Below, one piece after another: positions 8,632-18,771 of a stretch of 64,000 bases of DNA. The position numbers were made by a program, and so were the translations under genes. Under the pieces are notes generated by a model, which saw nothing but the letters and a program-made list of their open reading frames with translations, made no database searches and had not been told where the DNA came from. Position 1 is the stretch's first letter; each line of letters begins with the position of its first letter. The DNA is from CAJQHT01 sp038123275 (GTDB lineage: Bacteria > Pseudomonadota > Alphaproteobacteria > Rickettsiales > UBA1997): contig JAYORG010000003.1 in the NCBI GenBank assembly GCA_038123275.1, positions 98,965-162,964 on the forward strand, given 5' to 3'.

Positions 8632-9876
8632 TTAACTCTTAAAGTAATTGCCTACAATTTTAGTAAAGATCTTGGCAAACTTGCGCCTATAATAAACACT
8701 ATTTAGCTTTTTTTCATCTCCTTTATTAGAAAGATATCCAAGCTCTATTAAGACTGATGGAACATCTGGTGCGGTTAATACTCTAAATCCAGCAAAACGA
8801 TGAGTATTTTGTTTAACTTTTATATTAGCTTGAGATAATTTCTTTATAGCAAATTGAGCAAATTTAGCGGAATTATTCATGGTGCTTCTTTGAGATAAGT
8901 CAATTAATGTTTTTAAAATATCACTACTAGCACCAGAGAAATTAACACCACCTATAATGTCAGATTTATTTTCTTTTCTAGCTAATTTTGCTGCTTCTTT
9001 ATCTGAAGAAGTTTCAGATAGAGTGTAGATTGATAAACCTGTGGCTTTTTTATTTTCTGCTGAATCAGCATGTATTGAAATAAATAAATCAGCCTTTAGC
9101 TTTTGTGATTTTTTTACTCTATTTCCAAGGGAAATAAAATAATCTGTATCCCTGGTTAAATATACTTTAAAACCGGCATCTTTTTCTAAATATTTTTTTA
9201 TTTCTCTAGCAAAAGCTAAGGTAACATTTTTTTCCTTGGTTTTATGATATCTTCCTATTGCTCCAGGATCTTTGCCTCCATGCCCAGCATCTATAACAAT
9301 TATTTTCTTTTTATTTTTAGTTTTAGATATTTTTTTCTTTGTTGCTTGTTTTTTTATTTTAGGCTTATTTGACACTGTATCATTAGAAACAAGAATCTTG
9401 TCAGCTATAGCACTATTAAGTGGGCTAAGGGAGTATTTTTTATTATTTTTAGATTTAGAATCGATGTTAGGTGACAATTGAATAACTAAGCTATAATTAG
9501 CATTATCGCTACTAGGGTTTATAATGCTAGATTTAGTAACTTCTATTTTAGAATTTGAAGTAAAAACAGTCCTAAGATCGTTATTTTCTCTTATGGCACT
9601 TCTAAAAGAAGTGAATATAGGAAATTTAGAAATATTAACCTTTGTTTTTAAAGCGCCGCCATTAAAGTCGACAACTAAACGGCTGGGATTTTCTAAGGTA
9701 AAAACCTTATAAGATGGCGCCTTGCTTAAGGAGAAGCTAAGCTTATTGCCTTTACTAGATTTAATGATAGAAATATCACTAATATTATTTTTTGATAATT
9801 CTTCAGACCAGCAATTTTTTTGATCAAAGAAAAATAAGCTACAAAATAATAAATTTATTATTAGAAATTTTCTCAA
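8632..9876 (-). CDS. amiC: N-acetylmuramoyl-L-alanine amidase (AMIN + Amidase_3)
   Basis: Cleaves the amide bond between MurNAc and the stem peptide during cell separation. A signal peptide covers about residues 1-24. An AMIN-type domain (about 35-135, LENPSRLVVDFNG) targets the septum or peptidoglycan. A Lys-rich linker (about 170-190) leads to the zinc amidase domain with His199 (VIDAGHGGKDPG), Glu215, His269 (LFISIHADSA) and catalytic Glu378 (VLIELGYLSN). All key residues are present. The gene ends facing the LpoA-like gene, about 50 bases away. AmiC-type enzymes normally need an EnvC/NlpD activator, and none is visible here. Confidence 0.93.
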   Translation of the reverse strand: MRKFLIINLLFCSLFFFDQKNCWSEELSKNNISDISIIKSSKGNKLSFSLSKAPSYKVFTLENPSRLVVDFNGGALKTKVNISKFPIFTSFRSAIRENNDLRTVFTSNSKIEVTKSSIINPSSDNANYSLVIQLSPNIDSKSKNNKKYSLSPLNSAIADKILVSNDTVSNKPKIKKQATKKKISKTKNKKKIIVIDAGHGGKDPGAIGRYHKTKEKNVTLAFAREIKKYLEKDAGFKVYLTRDTDYFISLGNRVKKSQKLKADLFISIHADSAENKKATGLSIYTLSETSSDKEAAKLARKENKSDIIGGVNFSGASSDILKTLIDLSQRSTMNNSAKFAQFAIKKLSQANIKVKQNTHRFAGFRVLTAPDVPSVLIELGYLSNKGDEKKLNSVYYRRKFAKIFTKIVGNYFKS

Positions 9877-9891
9877 AATATATCCTTGATA

Positions 9892-10956
9892 TCAATTAAC
9901 AAAATCCCACCTGGCTCTTGGCTTAAAATTAAGATTATCAACTAATCCTAATTGATATTTTTCAATTCCAGTCCAAGCAACCATAGCACCATTATCTGTA
10001 CATAAATTAATTGGAGGAGCTATAACTCCTATATTAAATTTGTCAAAAATAATTTTTTCCAAATTTTTATATAGATATCTATTGGCAGCAACGCCACCAG
10101 CAATTACTATATTTTCAATATCTTCGTTATTCTCTTTTATATTATTAATAGCATTTTTTAATCTATCAAACAATATTTCTAAAACAGTTTTTTGAAATGA
10201 GGCACAAATATCATAGATATCTTGTTTTTCTAGCTTAGATGAAGTGTTAGAGCTAAACTCTTCATTTGTTGTTGATTCTATTAATCTTCTTACAGCAGTT
10301 TTAAGACCAGAAAATGAGAAATTAAATTTATTATTTTTATCTAAAATAAGAGGCTTTGGCAATATAAACCTATTTTTATTCCCCTTTTTAGCTAATTCTT
10401 CAATTATTGGACCACCTGGATATGCGAACCCTAACATTCTGGCAACCTTATCAAAAGCTTCTCCTAATGCGTCATCAATTGTTTGGCCAATCTTACAATA
10501 ATTACCAATATTTTTAACTAAAACAATCTGACAATGGCCTCCAGAAACTAAAAGTAATAAATATGGAAATTTAACTTCATTAGTTAAACGAGCAGTTAAA
10601 GCATGGGCTTCTAAGTGATTAACTCCAATGAAGGGTTTTTTATATATTGAAGAAATAGTCTTTCCAGCCATTAAACCAACTATAACTCCTCCTATTAAAC
10701 CAGGACCAGCAGTAGCAGCTATTAGATTTAAGTCTTGAAAGCCTAAATTAGATTGATCTAAAGATTTTTTGATTAATTTATCAATTATTTGAGCATGGCT
10801 TCTGGCGGCAATTTCTGGAACTACTCCACCAAACTCCTTATGCAAGTCTATCTGTGATGAAACAATATTACTAATTATGTTACGCTTATTGTCAACTATT
10901 GCAATTGATGTATCATCACAACTAGTCTCAATGCCAAGAGCTACTATCGCTTTCAT
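9892..10956 (-). CDS. tsaD: tRNA N6-adenosine threonylcarbamoyltransferase TsaD
   Basis: Catalytic subunit of the TsaBDE system that makes t6A37 in ANN-decoding tRNAs. The sequence has GIETSCDDTSIAIV at the start and the iron-binding HxxxH as His114/His118 in NHLEAHALTAR. A LLLLVSGGHCQ phosphate loop and CTDNGAMVAWTG near the end complete the ASKHA fold. 354 residues, full length. It sits 15 bases upstream of amiC on the same strand. Confidence 0.97.
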   Translation of the reverse strand: MKAIVALGIETSCDDTSIAIVDNKRNIISNIVSSQIDLHKEFGGVVPEIAARSHAQIIDKLIKKSLDQSNLGFQDLNLIAATAGPGLIGGVIVGLMAGKTISSIYKKPFIGVNHLEAHALTARLTNEVKFPYLLLLVSGGHCQIVLVKNIGNYCKIGQTIDDALGEAFDKVARMLGFAYPGGPIIEELAKKGNKNRFILPKPLILDKNNKFNFSFSGLKTAVRRLIESTTNEEFSSNTSSKLEKQDIYDICASFQKTVLEILFDRLKNAINNIKENNEDIENIVIAGGVAANRYLYKNLEKIIFDKFNIGVIAPPINLCTDNGAMVAWTGIEKYQLGLVDNLNFKPRARWDFVN

Positions 10957-11047
10957 ATGTAATTGAAAGATTTTATCTTTTTATTTAGCCTAATTATGCA
11001 CCTTACACATATTTGTTTGTTTAAGAGCCTATACTTAAGATAAATAA

Positions 11048-12379
11048 TTATTTTTTTAACTCTTTTTCTAGATCTTTTAAAGATGCCTTTTTAATCTCAA
11101 CATTAGCTTTTTGTATAATGTAATCAACAACCTTTTCTTCTAGTAGCAAGCCTCTAATCTCTTGTATGGCTTCAGGATTTTTTTGATAATATTGAGCAAC
11201 CATTTCCTCTTGTCCTGGAAATTGTGCAGCCTTCTTATTAACTTCAGCCATTATGTCATTATCAGTAACAGTAATCTTGCTCTCATTGCTGATATTAGAA
11301 AGAATTATACCACTTCTAACCATCTTGTCAGATAGTTTTCTTTTTTCTTCCTTAGCTTTCTTTTTCTCTTTATCGTTTTTAAATTTATCTGGATTTTGTT
11401 TTAACTCTTCTTCAACTCCAGCCCAAACCTTTTCTAACTGCTCATCAACTAAACCAGAAGGTAATTCAAAATTGAATTTTTTATTTAAAAGTTCAAATAA
11501 ATCTTTTTTGAATAAGTTTCTAGATGTTGCTTCGTAGCTAGTAGCAATCTGTTTTTCAACTTCTTTTTCAAATTTTTCTAGATTATCAATTCCAAACTTT
11601 TCTTTGACAAATTTATCATCGAGTTTTAATTCTTTATTAACCAAAACTGAATTAACCTTAACCTCAAATACAGCCTTTTTTTCAGCAAAATTAGGACTAT
11701 GATACTCTTTTGGAAACTTAACTTTTACCGTTACTTCGTCACCAGCTTTTTTGCCAACTAATTGATCTTCGAAATTATCAATAAAGTTTTTACTTCCTAA
11801 TTCTAATTGATGACCTTTAGCGCTGCCACCATCAAATTCTTTATCGTCAATTTTGCCAACATAATCAATATTTACTGCATTGCCTTTTTTGGCTTTTGTG
11901 GAATTATCTTGTTTATCCCATTCTTTATGGTTAGAGGTTATTTTTTTAATGGCCTCATCAATGTCCTTTTTTGATATGCTAACCTCTTTTTTAGCTAGCT
12001 TTAATTTAGATAAGTCTATCTTTGGAACTTCTGGAAAAAGCTCCATAGAAACCTTATATGTAAAATCTTTTTTTGGTTCAAAAGTTTCAATATCAATCTT
12101 TGGGGCAAGAGCTAATCTTAAATTATTTTCTTCAACAATTTTTTTCGAGGTTTCATTAATTATTTTCTGTGATTCCTCAGCCATTATTGAGCTTTCATAT
12201 TTTTGTTTAATAATGTTAGTTGGAACTTGCCCAGCACGAAAACCCTTCATCTTGTAAGTTTTTTGAATTTCCAAAACTTCTTTATCTATTTTTTCATCAA
12301 GTAATGAGTAAGGTACTAAAATTTGATAATCTTTCTTTAGTTTTTTATCTAAAATATTTTTAATTTCAACTTGAGACAT
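11048..12379 (-). CDS. tig: Trigger factor, ribosome-associated chaperone
   Basis: Binds nascent chains at the ribosome exit. The ribosome-docking signature GFRAGQVP (as MKGFRAGQVPTNIIKQKY) lies at about residues 43-60. The PPIase (FKBP-like) domain begins near AKKGNAVNIDYVGKIDDKEFDGG and is followed by the helical C-terminal arms with a Lys/Glu-rich end. Length 443 is normal. clpP/clpX, often downstream of tig, are not adjacent. Instead the gene is preceded by tRNA-Leu on the same strand. Confidence 0.96.
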   Translation of the reverse strand: MSQVEIKNILDKKLKKDYQILVPYSLLDEKIDKEVLEIQKTYKMKGFRAGQVPTNIIKQKYESSIMAEESQKIINETSKKIVEENNLRLALAPKIDIETFEPKKDFTYKVSMELFPEVPKIDLSKLKLAKKEVSISKKDIDEAIKKITSNHKEWDKQDNSTKAKKGNAVNIDYVGKIDDKEFDGGSAKGHQLELGSKNFIDNFEDQLVGKKAGDEVTVKVKFPKEYHSPNFAEKKAVFEVKVNSVLVNKELKLDDKFVKEKFGIDNLEKFEKEVEKQIATSYEATSRNLFKKDLFELLNKKFNFELPSGLVDEQLEKVWAGVEEELKQNPDKFKNDKEKKKAKEEKRKLSDKMVRSGIILSNISNESKITVTDNDIMAEVNKKAAQFPGQEEMVAQYYQKNPEAIQEIRGLLLEEKVVDYIIQKANVEIKKASLKDLEKELKK

Positions 12380-12399
12380 TTTATTATATTTTCATTAAT

Positions 12400-12484
12400 T
12401 GGTGCGGATAGAGGGACTTGAACCCACACGTCTTTCGACACTAGAACCTAAATCTAGCGCGTCTACCAATTTCGCCACATCCGC
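12400..12484 (-). tRNA. tRNA-Leu (anticodon UAG)
   Basis: Read on the minus strand, the gene begins GCGGATGTGGCGAAATTGG and folds into a cloverleaf. The acceptor GCGGATG pairs with TATCCGC (one G-T). The anticodon arm CTAGA-TTTAGGT-TCTAG gives anticodon TAG. A long class II variable arm follows, then GGTTCAAGTCC in the T arm. The 3' CCA is encoded (12400-12402 on the complement). It lies just upstream of tig. Confidence 0.95.
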
Positions 12485-12555
12485 AATTTACAAGAGAAGG
12501 CATACTAATTGCTTGCTTTTAATAAAGCAATAACAGAAAGGCCCTATTGTAATTT

Positions 12556-12597
12556 AAAAAATTATTATTTTCCTTTGTGAAAGAAAATAATTTTATA
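12556..12597. terminator. Candidate terminator downstream of the beta-barrel gene
   Basis: An AT-rich hairpin: AAAATTATTATTTTC pairs with GAAAATAATTTTAT across a short loop. It lies directly after the stop of the 12600-13706 gene and before tRNA-Leu on the same strand, where a stop signal would be expected. The stem has no GC core, so efficiency is doubtful. Confidence 0.4.
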
Positions 12598-12599
12598 AG

Positions 12600-13706
12600 T
12601 TAAAATTCATAAAGATATGAAAGGGCTACACCTACCATTTTAGCCTTATTGTTGCTTTCTTTTACATCTAAATGAGCTACATCTAAATTTATACCATTGT
12701 TAAATTTATATCCTACAAAATACTGGCTTTGTCTGTCTGTGTAGTCATCACTTCCGGTTCTATCTATGTCTCTAACAACTCCACTAATTCCTGCGTGCCA
12801 ATTGCTGTATTTAAGAGTTAAAGAAAGTGTTGTATATAAAATATCTTGACCAGCTAGACCATTAAAATTATTAATTTTAACAATTTCAGCAAAGGGTACA
12901 AAATAAGTTTTATAGTTTAGTGGGATAGTATATTCTAAACCTCCAACAAAAGCTTTTTCATTATCATATCCTATGGCATTTTCAGTGTCTAAATCTCTAT
13001 ATCCAAAATTATATCGCAAATCATCCACATCAAGTAAATTATTTCCTGAAGCTGTAATACTATAAGATGATAGATTGGTATTATTTCCAGCAATATTATT
13101 ACTACTTTTATTCTTACCTCTATTATTAAAAGCACTATTGCTCATAGCTGTTGTGTCATTAAAAAAAGTATTAAAGGTAATGGCGCCATCTTCATCTAAA
13201 ATAGCAGATGCTCCTAGGCCTAGTTTTTCTCTTAACTCATAATCACGAGTAAAATCAGTAACAAAAACCCCTATTCTCTTTTTCTTCTTCCATGCCTCTC
13301 CAAATGTGGGATTATATTTTCCAAAGAAAAAATTAAGGTCATCATTTCTAAAATCTCCTTTTAGCTCTTCAACTACTAAGCCATAATCATTTATATTATC
13401 TGGGTAATTATCTGATGGAAAAACATTTCCTATTTCATAATTATCAACGTCTCTATCTCTAAGAGGGGAAAGATTCCATCTGGTTTTAATAGACCATTCT
13501 TCATTTATGTTAAGAGAAAATCTAGGCTCAAACTCCATAATTCCACTATTGCTGTAAGTATTTGCATTAGATTCGCTGTTAATAAAACCTATCTTTGATT
13601 CCATATATATTTCACCACTAAGATTGGGATATTGACTTTGGGCTTTTACCTCAAAAGCAATAAAACAAAATATGATGAGTAAATAATAAAATTTTTGCAT
13701 CTTCAA
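12600..13706 (-). CDS. Predicted outer-membrane beta-barrel (porin-like) protein
   Basis: The protein has a signal peptide (about residues 1-22, ending near EVKAQS). About 345 residues of alternating aromatic/polar strands follow (EPRFSLNINEEWSIKTRWNLSP, YFVGYKFNNGINLDVAHLD) and the C-terminus is Phe (ALSYLYEF), the usual BAM recognition end. Loops are rich in Asn, Asp and Ser. This resembles porin-like proteins of alphaproteobacteria, but I see no signature for a specific transport family. It lies downstream of a histidine kinase gene on the same strand with a 48-base gap. Confidence 0.7.
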   Translation of the reverse strand: MKMQKFYYLLIIFCFIAFEVKAQSQYPNLSGEIYMESKIGFINSESNANTYSNSGIMEFEPRFSLNINEEWSIKTRWNLSPLRDRDVDNYEIGNVFPSDNYPDNINDYGLVVEELKGDFRNDDLNFFFGKYNPTFGEAWKKKKRIGVFVTDFTRDYELREKLGLGASAILDEDGAITFNTFFNDTTAMSNSAFNNRGKNKSSNNIAGNNTNLSSYSITASGNNLLDVDDLRYNFGYRDLDTENAIGYDNEKAFVGGLEYTIPLNYKTYFVPFAEIVKINNFNGLAGQDILYTTLSLTLKYSNWHAGISGVVRDIDRTGSDDYTDRQSQYFVGYKFNNGINLDVAHLDVKESNNKAKMVGVALSYLYEF

Positions 13707-13754
13707 AGTGTACTAAATTTTGATTTATTAAAGACTATGAGCCCTATTTACTGC

Positions 13755-15569
13755 TTAAATTGGTAATGATATAGATATTAATGTACCCTTATTAAGTTCA
13801 CTTTCTATTAAAACAGAACCATTATGTAATTCAACAAAATACTTTGTTAAATATAAACCAATTCCAGTGCCAGAAACAGCTAGGGTATTTTGGGCTCTAA
13901 AGAATTTTTTTCCTATATTGGATAAATCGCTCTTAGGAATACCAATACCACTATCCTTAACTTTAATAATAATATTTTTACCTTCTTTTTTGCCAAATAT
14001 TTTAATTTTTGTATCCTTATTAGAATATTTAACAGCATTAGTAATAACATTTGTAAAGCAATGATCTAATAATTTTCTATCTCCATTATATAAGCTTGGT
14101 AAGTCATCCGTATTACAAATAACTTCAATATTTTTATTAATTATTAAATTAGAATTTTTTTCTAAAATGTCATTAATTAACTCTTTAAAAGAAAAATCAT
14201 CTTTTTTGATTTTCATTTTATCTCGATCCATCTCAATTTGAGAAAGATTTAAATTACTTTGAATTAAACCACCAAGCCTAGAAACTCCACCCTTAATTTT
14301 ATCTAGCAATTTGGCAATAGAGTCGTCTTTTGCAGTTATTTCTTTTAACTTGCGAGATAAAACCTCTCTTGTTCCATCAATTATTTGTAATGGGGTTTTA
14401 AATTCATGAGAAACCATTGCTACAAACTCGCTTTGCATTTGTCTCATCTTTTTTTCTTCCTTAAGAGATTTTTTTAATTGTAATGTTTTCTCTAAAAGCT
14501 TTTGGTTAGCGTGCATTACTTTATCTAGAGAGTGGGATCTATCAATAGCAATAGAGAATTGTTCTGCTACAATTTCTAAAAATTCAACCTCTCCAACATA
14601 CCAACGAACTTGATTTGGTTGATGCAAAAATAAACCACCATTAATCTTTCCATCAAAAGTTGTTACAATTGATATTTGTGAACCAATATTAAATTTATTG
14701 CAAACACCCTCAATTGCTTTAAATCTAGCATCATTTTTAATATCTTCACAAATTAAAGTGGTATTACTTTTTTTAGTTAGGTTAAAGTTATTAAATAGCT
14801 TATTTTGAAAATTAATATATTTTCTAATTGGCTCTAGGTCAATATTTTCTCCATTACCAACCATGGGTTTGGCATATTTATCATGATACTCTGATACAAA
14901 ACCTGTCTTGCCATTATTGTAGTCATATAAAATACATCTACTAACTCTTAGATGGTCACATAAAATTTTAGAAATGCTATCTGATATCTCTTTTAAAGGA
15001 ATATCAGAAACAATTACCTCACTGATGATTCTTAGGACTCTTTCATTTCTTAATTTTCTTTCTAAATTTTGAATTAGAGATTTAGAAGAAGATCTATCTT
15101 GAGACTCTTTAATAGCACTTGATGACTTGTGTAAAACTACATTTTTTTCAAAAGTTAAAATACAATATAAATATTCACTCTTAAAGCTATTGGGATGAAA
15201 ATGAATTTTGTAATTACTAACCTTTTTTCTATTATTAAATTGAGCAATATCAATATTAACTCCTATTGGCTTAAAATTCTTTACTGCTTTGAGTAACTCT
15301 ATATATTGTAAGTGGTTTTCTGAATATTCGCTATCTATGTTATCAAATAAAAAATCGTAATTATTACCCAAAACCTCTTCATTTTTTAGATTAAAAGCAC
15401 TAATGAATTCGTTATTGTAATAAATAATTTTTAGATGATATGGTCGATCTGGATGAATTTCACATAAAAAAGCCGGCATTCTTAGCTTAAAAAGAGATTT
15501 TTTAAGCATCAAAACTCCTTCAAATTCAGAATCTGTATTTATATCTGGCAACTGATTAAGATTTGACAT
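13755..15569 (-). CDS. Sensor histidine kinase with PAS-like and GAF domains (soluble)
   Basis: 604 residues with no obvious transmembrane segment, so probably a cytoplasmic sensor. A PAS-like region spans about residues 28-145 and a GAF-like region about 180-345. A coiled coil (about 350-378) leads to the HisKA box with phospho-acceptor His388 (MVSHEFKTPLQI). The HATPase domain shows the N box (HCFTNVITNAVKYS), G1 (KDSGIGIPKSDL) and G2 (GTGIGLYLTKYF). All kinase motifs look intact. No response regulator gene is adjacent, so it is an orphan kinase in this window. The ligand is unknown. Confidence 0.9.
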   Translation of the reverse strand: MSNLNQLPDINTDSEFEGVLMLKKSLFKLRMPAFLCEIHPDRPYHLKIIYYNNEFISAFNLKNEEVLGNNYDFLFDNIDSEYSENHLQYIELLKAVKNFKPIGVNIDIAQFNNRKKVSNYKIHFHPNSFKSEYLYCILTFEKNVVLHKSSSAIKESQDRSSSKSLIQNLERKLRNERVLRIISEVIVSDIPLKEISDSISKILCDHLRVSRCILYDYNNGKTGFVSEYHDKYAKPMVGNGENIDLEPIRKYINFQNKLFNNFNLTKKSNTTLICEDIKNDARFKAIEGVCNKFNIGSQISIVTTFDGKINGGLFLHQPNQVRWYVGEVEFLEIVAEQFSIAIDRSHSLDKVMHANQKLLEKTLQLKKSLKEEKKMRQMQSEFVAMVSHEFKTPLQIIDGTREVLSRKLKEITAKDDSIAKLLDKIKGGVSRLGGLIQSNLNLSQIEMDRDKMKIKKDDFSFKELINDILEKNSNLIINKNIEVICNTDDLPSLYNGDRKLLDHCFTNVITNAVKYSNKDTKIKIFGKKEGKNIIIKVKDSGIGIPKSDLSNIGKKFFRAQNTLAVSGTGIGLYLTKYFVELHNGSVLIESELNKGTLISISLPI

Positions 15570-15628
15570 AAAATAATGTTTTAAACTTTATAATTTTAAG
15601 TTCTATTAAAAGCCTACCCAGCTACTGG

Positions 15629-18082
15629 CTAAGCCTTTTTTCTTTTAGTTTTAGCCTTAGTCTTTTTTGCACCTTTTTTTGTGCCTTTCTTTCCTTTTTT
15701 TGCCTTCTTTTCTAAATCTTGAGCTATAACAATAACTGCTCTATTTAGCCCTATTTCTAAGATATCATCTTCTTTTACTGAAGCATATTTGCCATCATGA
15801 AGCAAATAAGGACCAAATGGACCAATGCTAGCCTTAATTTTTAAACCTGTTTCAGGATGATTTCCAACTTCTCTTGGTAAAGATAATAATTTTTCAGCAA
15901 TTTCTAATGTTATATCATCAACAGCAATGTCTCTTGGAATAGAAACTCTCTTTGGCTTTGGTTTTTTTGCCTTAGCTTTAGTTTTTGATTTTTTATCTTT
16001 TTTAGGTGCTTCTTTTTCTACTTCTAATTCCAAAGCTTCTTGCTCTATATAAAAACCATAAGGACCTTTTTTTATTGAAATTTGGGCACCATTCTCGCTA
16101 TGTTTTCCAATAATTTTGGGCTCGTTATATTGCTGATCCTGATTAACACCCTCGTCATCTGATTTAGATAATTGTTTGGTATTTTTACAAGTTGGATAAT
16201 TGGAGCAGCCAATAAAAACACCAAATTTACCAATTTTTATTCCTAAAATACCATCGTCACAAGAGTTGCATTTATTATTTATTGAACCATCTTCATTAAG
16301 ACCAAAAACATGTGGTCCTAAGTTAACATTTAGCTTGTCTAAAACTTCAGTAATAGTTTTCTTTGAAACTTCGTTGATATTTTGGTTAAAGTCGCCCCAG
16401 AAGTTTCTCAAGAAATCTTTCCATCCCATTTTACCATTTGAAATTACATCTAAATCATCTTCTAATTTAGCCGTATAGTCATATTGAACATAATGAGTAA
16501 AAAATTCTTTTAAAAATGCTGTAACTACCCTTCCCCTTTCTTGAGGTGTAAATCTTCTTTTCTCTAACTTAACATAGTCTCTATCTTGCAAAACAGAAAT
16601 TATTGAAGCATATGTTGAAGGACGCCCAATACCAAGCTCTTCCATTTTTTTAACTAAACTAGCTTCACTGTACCTTGGTGGTGGCTCGGTAAAATGTTGA
16701 TTTGGTTTAACTTCTACCAAACCTAAATTGTCATTTAATTTAAGATCTGGCAATGTTTTTTTATCTTCATCCTCTTCTTCATCTTCATTTGTTTCATTGT
16801 AAAGAATATAAAAACCATCAAATTTAATAACTGAACCACTAAGCCTTAATTGTCCGTAACTAGGATTGGTTAGAATAGTTACTGATACTTGCTTCATTAT
16901 TACGTCTGACATTTGTGAAGCTACCATTCTTTTCCAGATTAAATCGTAAAGAGCAAGATAGTCTTTTTCTAGATATTTTGCTATTGCCTTGGGTGCTAAA
17001 GATGGATCTGTTGGCCTAATAGCTTCGTGAGCCTCTTGAGCATTTTTAACTTTACTTTGGTAGTTTATTGGCTTTAAAGGTAAATATCTTAAGCCATATT
17101 CAGACTTAATAAAGTTTCTCGCAACTTCAATGGCTTCAGGAGTAACATAAATACCATCTGTTCTCATGTAAGTAATTAAACCTTGCACATTGCCGCCAAT
17201 ATCTAGCCCCTCATAAAGCTTTTGAGCAATTTGCATGGTTTTTTTAGTGGAAAACCCTAATTTTCTTGCAGCCTCTTGTTGTAATGTTGAAGTCATAAAA
17301 GGAGCATAAGGCCTTCTTTTAACATCTTTTTCTTTGATGTCGGTAACCTTATATGACTTATCTTGTAAAAGATTGGATATTTTATTAGCCTCTTCTTCGT
17401 TTGGAATAGAGAATTTTTCTAATTTCTGGCCATCAACATGAGTTAAAGAAGCTGTAACTATTTTTTTTGACTCATCTTTTAAATCAACTTTAATATCCCA
17501 ATATTCTTGAGACTTGAATTTTTCTATTTCATCTTCTCTTTCACAGATAATTCTTAAAGCAACTGATTGAACCCTACCAGCTGATTTACTTCCTGGAAGT
17601 TTACGCCATAAAATTGGAGATAAGGTAAAGCCAACCAAATAATCTAAAGCACGACGTGATTGTTGAGCATTAACTAGATCCATGTCAATTTGACGTGGAT
17701 TTGCAATAGCTTCTAAAACTAATTTTTTAGTAATTGCATTAAAGACAACTCTTTGAACGGGGGTATTGTTACTAATAGCCTTTTTTTGCTTTAAAGCCTC
17801 TAAAACATGCCAGGCAATTGACTCTCCTTCACGATCTGGATCGGGAGCTAGTATCAATTGATCGCAACTCTTCATTTTTTTAACAATATCACTAAAATAT
17901 TTTGATGACTTACTACTAATTTCATATTTCATAGCAAAATCTTGATCAACATCTACAGATCCAGGTTTACTTGGAAGATCTCTAATGTGGCCATATGAGG
18001 CAATAACCTCATATTCTTTCCCTAAATATTTGCCAATAGTTTTAGCTTTGGCTGGTGATTCTACAATTAATAAACTTTTCAT
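15629..18082 (-). CDS. topA: DNA topoisomerase I
   Basis: Type IA topoisomerase that relaxes negative supercoils. The Toprim domain is at the N-terminus (MKSLLIVESPAKAKTIGKYL; acidic DPDREGE at 81-87). The catalytic Tyr305 is in GLITYMRTDG. A single four-Cys zinc finger (CNSC...CSNYPTC) follows the core, then two topoisomerase C-terminal repeats (GPYGFYIE, GPFGPYLL). The tail is extremely Lys/Ala-rich and should bind DNA non-specifically. 817 residues is within the alphaproteobacterial range. pgsA lies 15 bases upstream. Confidence 0.97.
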   Translation of the reverse strand: MKSLLIVESPAKAKTIGKYLGKEYEVIASYGHIRDLPSKPGSVDVDQDFAMKYEISSKSSKYFSDIVKKMKSCDQLILAPDPDREGESIAWHVLEALKQKKAISNNTPVQRVVFNAITKKLVLEAIANPRQIDMDLVNAQQSRRALDYLVGFTLSPILWRKLPGSKSAGRVQSVALRIICEREDEIEKFKSQEYWDIKVDLKDESKKIVTASLTHVDGQKLEKFSIPNEEEANKISNLLQDKSYKVTDIKEKDVKRRPYAPFMTSTLQQEAARKLGFSTKKTMQIAQKLYEGLDIGGNVQGLITYMRTDGIYVTPEAIEVARNFIKSEYGLRYLPLKPINYQSKVKNAQEAHEAIRPTDPSLAPKAIAKYLEKDYLALYDLIWKRMVASQMSDVIMKQVSVTILTNPSYGQLRLSGSVIKFDGFYILYNETNEDEEEDEDKKTLPDLKLNDNLGLVEVKPNQHFTEPPPRYSEASLVKKMEELGIGRPSTYASIISVLQDRDYVKLEKRRFTPQERGRVVTAFLKEFFTHYVQYDYTAKLEDDLDVISNGKMGWKDFLRNFWGDFNQNINEVSKKTITEVLDKLNVNLGPHVFGLNEDGSINNKCNSCDDGILGIKIGKFGVFIGCSNYPTCKNTKQLSKSDDEGVNQDQQYNEPKIIGKHSENGAQISIKKGPYGFYIEQEALELEVEKEAPKKDKKSKTKAKAKKPKPKRVSIPRDIAVDDITLEIAEKLLSLPREVGNHPETGLKIKASIGPFGPYLLHDGKYASVKEDDILEIGLNRAVIVIAQDLEKKAKKGKKGTKKGAKKTKAKTKRKKA

Positions 18083-18097
18083 TTTAGATAATTTAAA

Positions 18098-18700
18098 CTA
18101 CATATTTTTCAAAGCTGTTCTTAGATAAAAATAACCAGTAATTACCGTTAAAACAGCTGCGATAATTAATAAGAATTCTCCTAAATCAGTAACCCCATTA
18201 GCAATGTCTAATTTAATATTTCTGGCCTCTTCTTCTCCTAATATTTCCAAAACAGCATAAATTGAACCCTGCTTACCAATTAATAATAATGTTAATGCCG
18301 CCATTTGAATCCCGGTTTTGTACTTAGATAACTTACTAACTGGAACAGTAATATTAATTGATGATAAAAACTCTCTTAAACCAGACACTAAAACTTCACG
18401 GCAAACTATTATTAAGCCAGCCAATGTAATAATTATGTTTTTATTGCCAAAATGAATTAGCATAATTATTGCTACCGTTATTAATAGCTTGTCAGCGATA
18501 GGGTCTAAACATCTACCAAAATTGCTTTGAGCTTTAAAGAGGCGAGCAAAATAACCATCGAAAAAATCTGTTATGCTGGCCAACAAAAATAAAGAAGCTA
18601 CTATTAAATTAGAAAATAACCCGGGTATGTAGAAAGAATAGATCAATATTGGTATGATCAATATACGAAAAATAGTAAGAATATTTGGTAAATTCTTCAT
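18098..18700 (-). CDS. pgsA: CDP-diacylglycerol--glycerol-3-phosphate 3-phosphatidyltransferase
   Basis: Makes phosphatidylglycerophosphate, precursor of phosphatidylglycerol and cardiolipin. The N-terminus MKNLPNILTIFRILIIPILI is typical. The CDP-alcohol phosphotransferase motif D-x2-DG-x2-AR-x8-G-x3-D-x3-D is complete in the DFFDGYFAR ... GRCLDPIADK stretch. Several transmembrane helices are evident. At 200 residues it carries a slightly longer loop (GEEEARNIKLDIANG) before the last helix pair. Same strand as topA, probably one transcript. Confidence 0.95.
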   Translation of the reverse strand: MKNLPNILTIFRILIIPILIYSFYIPGLFSNLIVASLFLLASITDFFDGYFARLFKAQSNFGRCLDPIADKLLITVAIIMLIHFGNKNIIITLAGLIIVCREVLVSGLREFLSSINITVPVSKLSKYKTGIQMAALTLLLIGKQGSIYAVLEILGEEEARNIKLDIANGVTDLGEFLLIIAAVLTVITGYFYLRTALKNM

Positions 18701-18771
18701 TTCTAATTAAATACTTATTATTTTTAAGTAAAACAAAACCTAATGGACTTCTTTCAAAACTGACAAAAAAA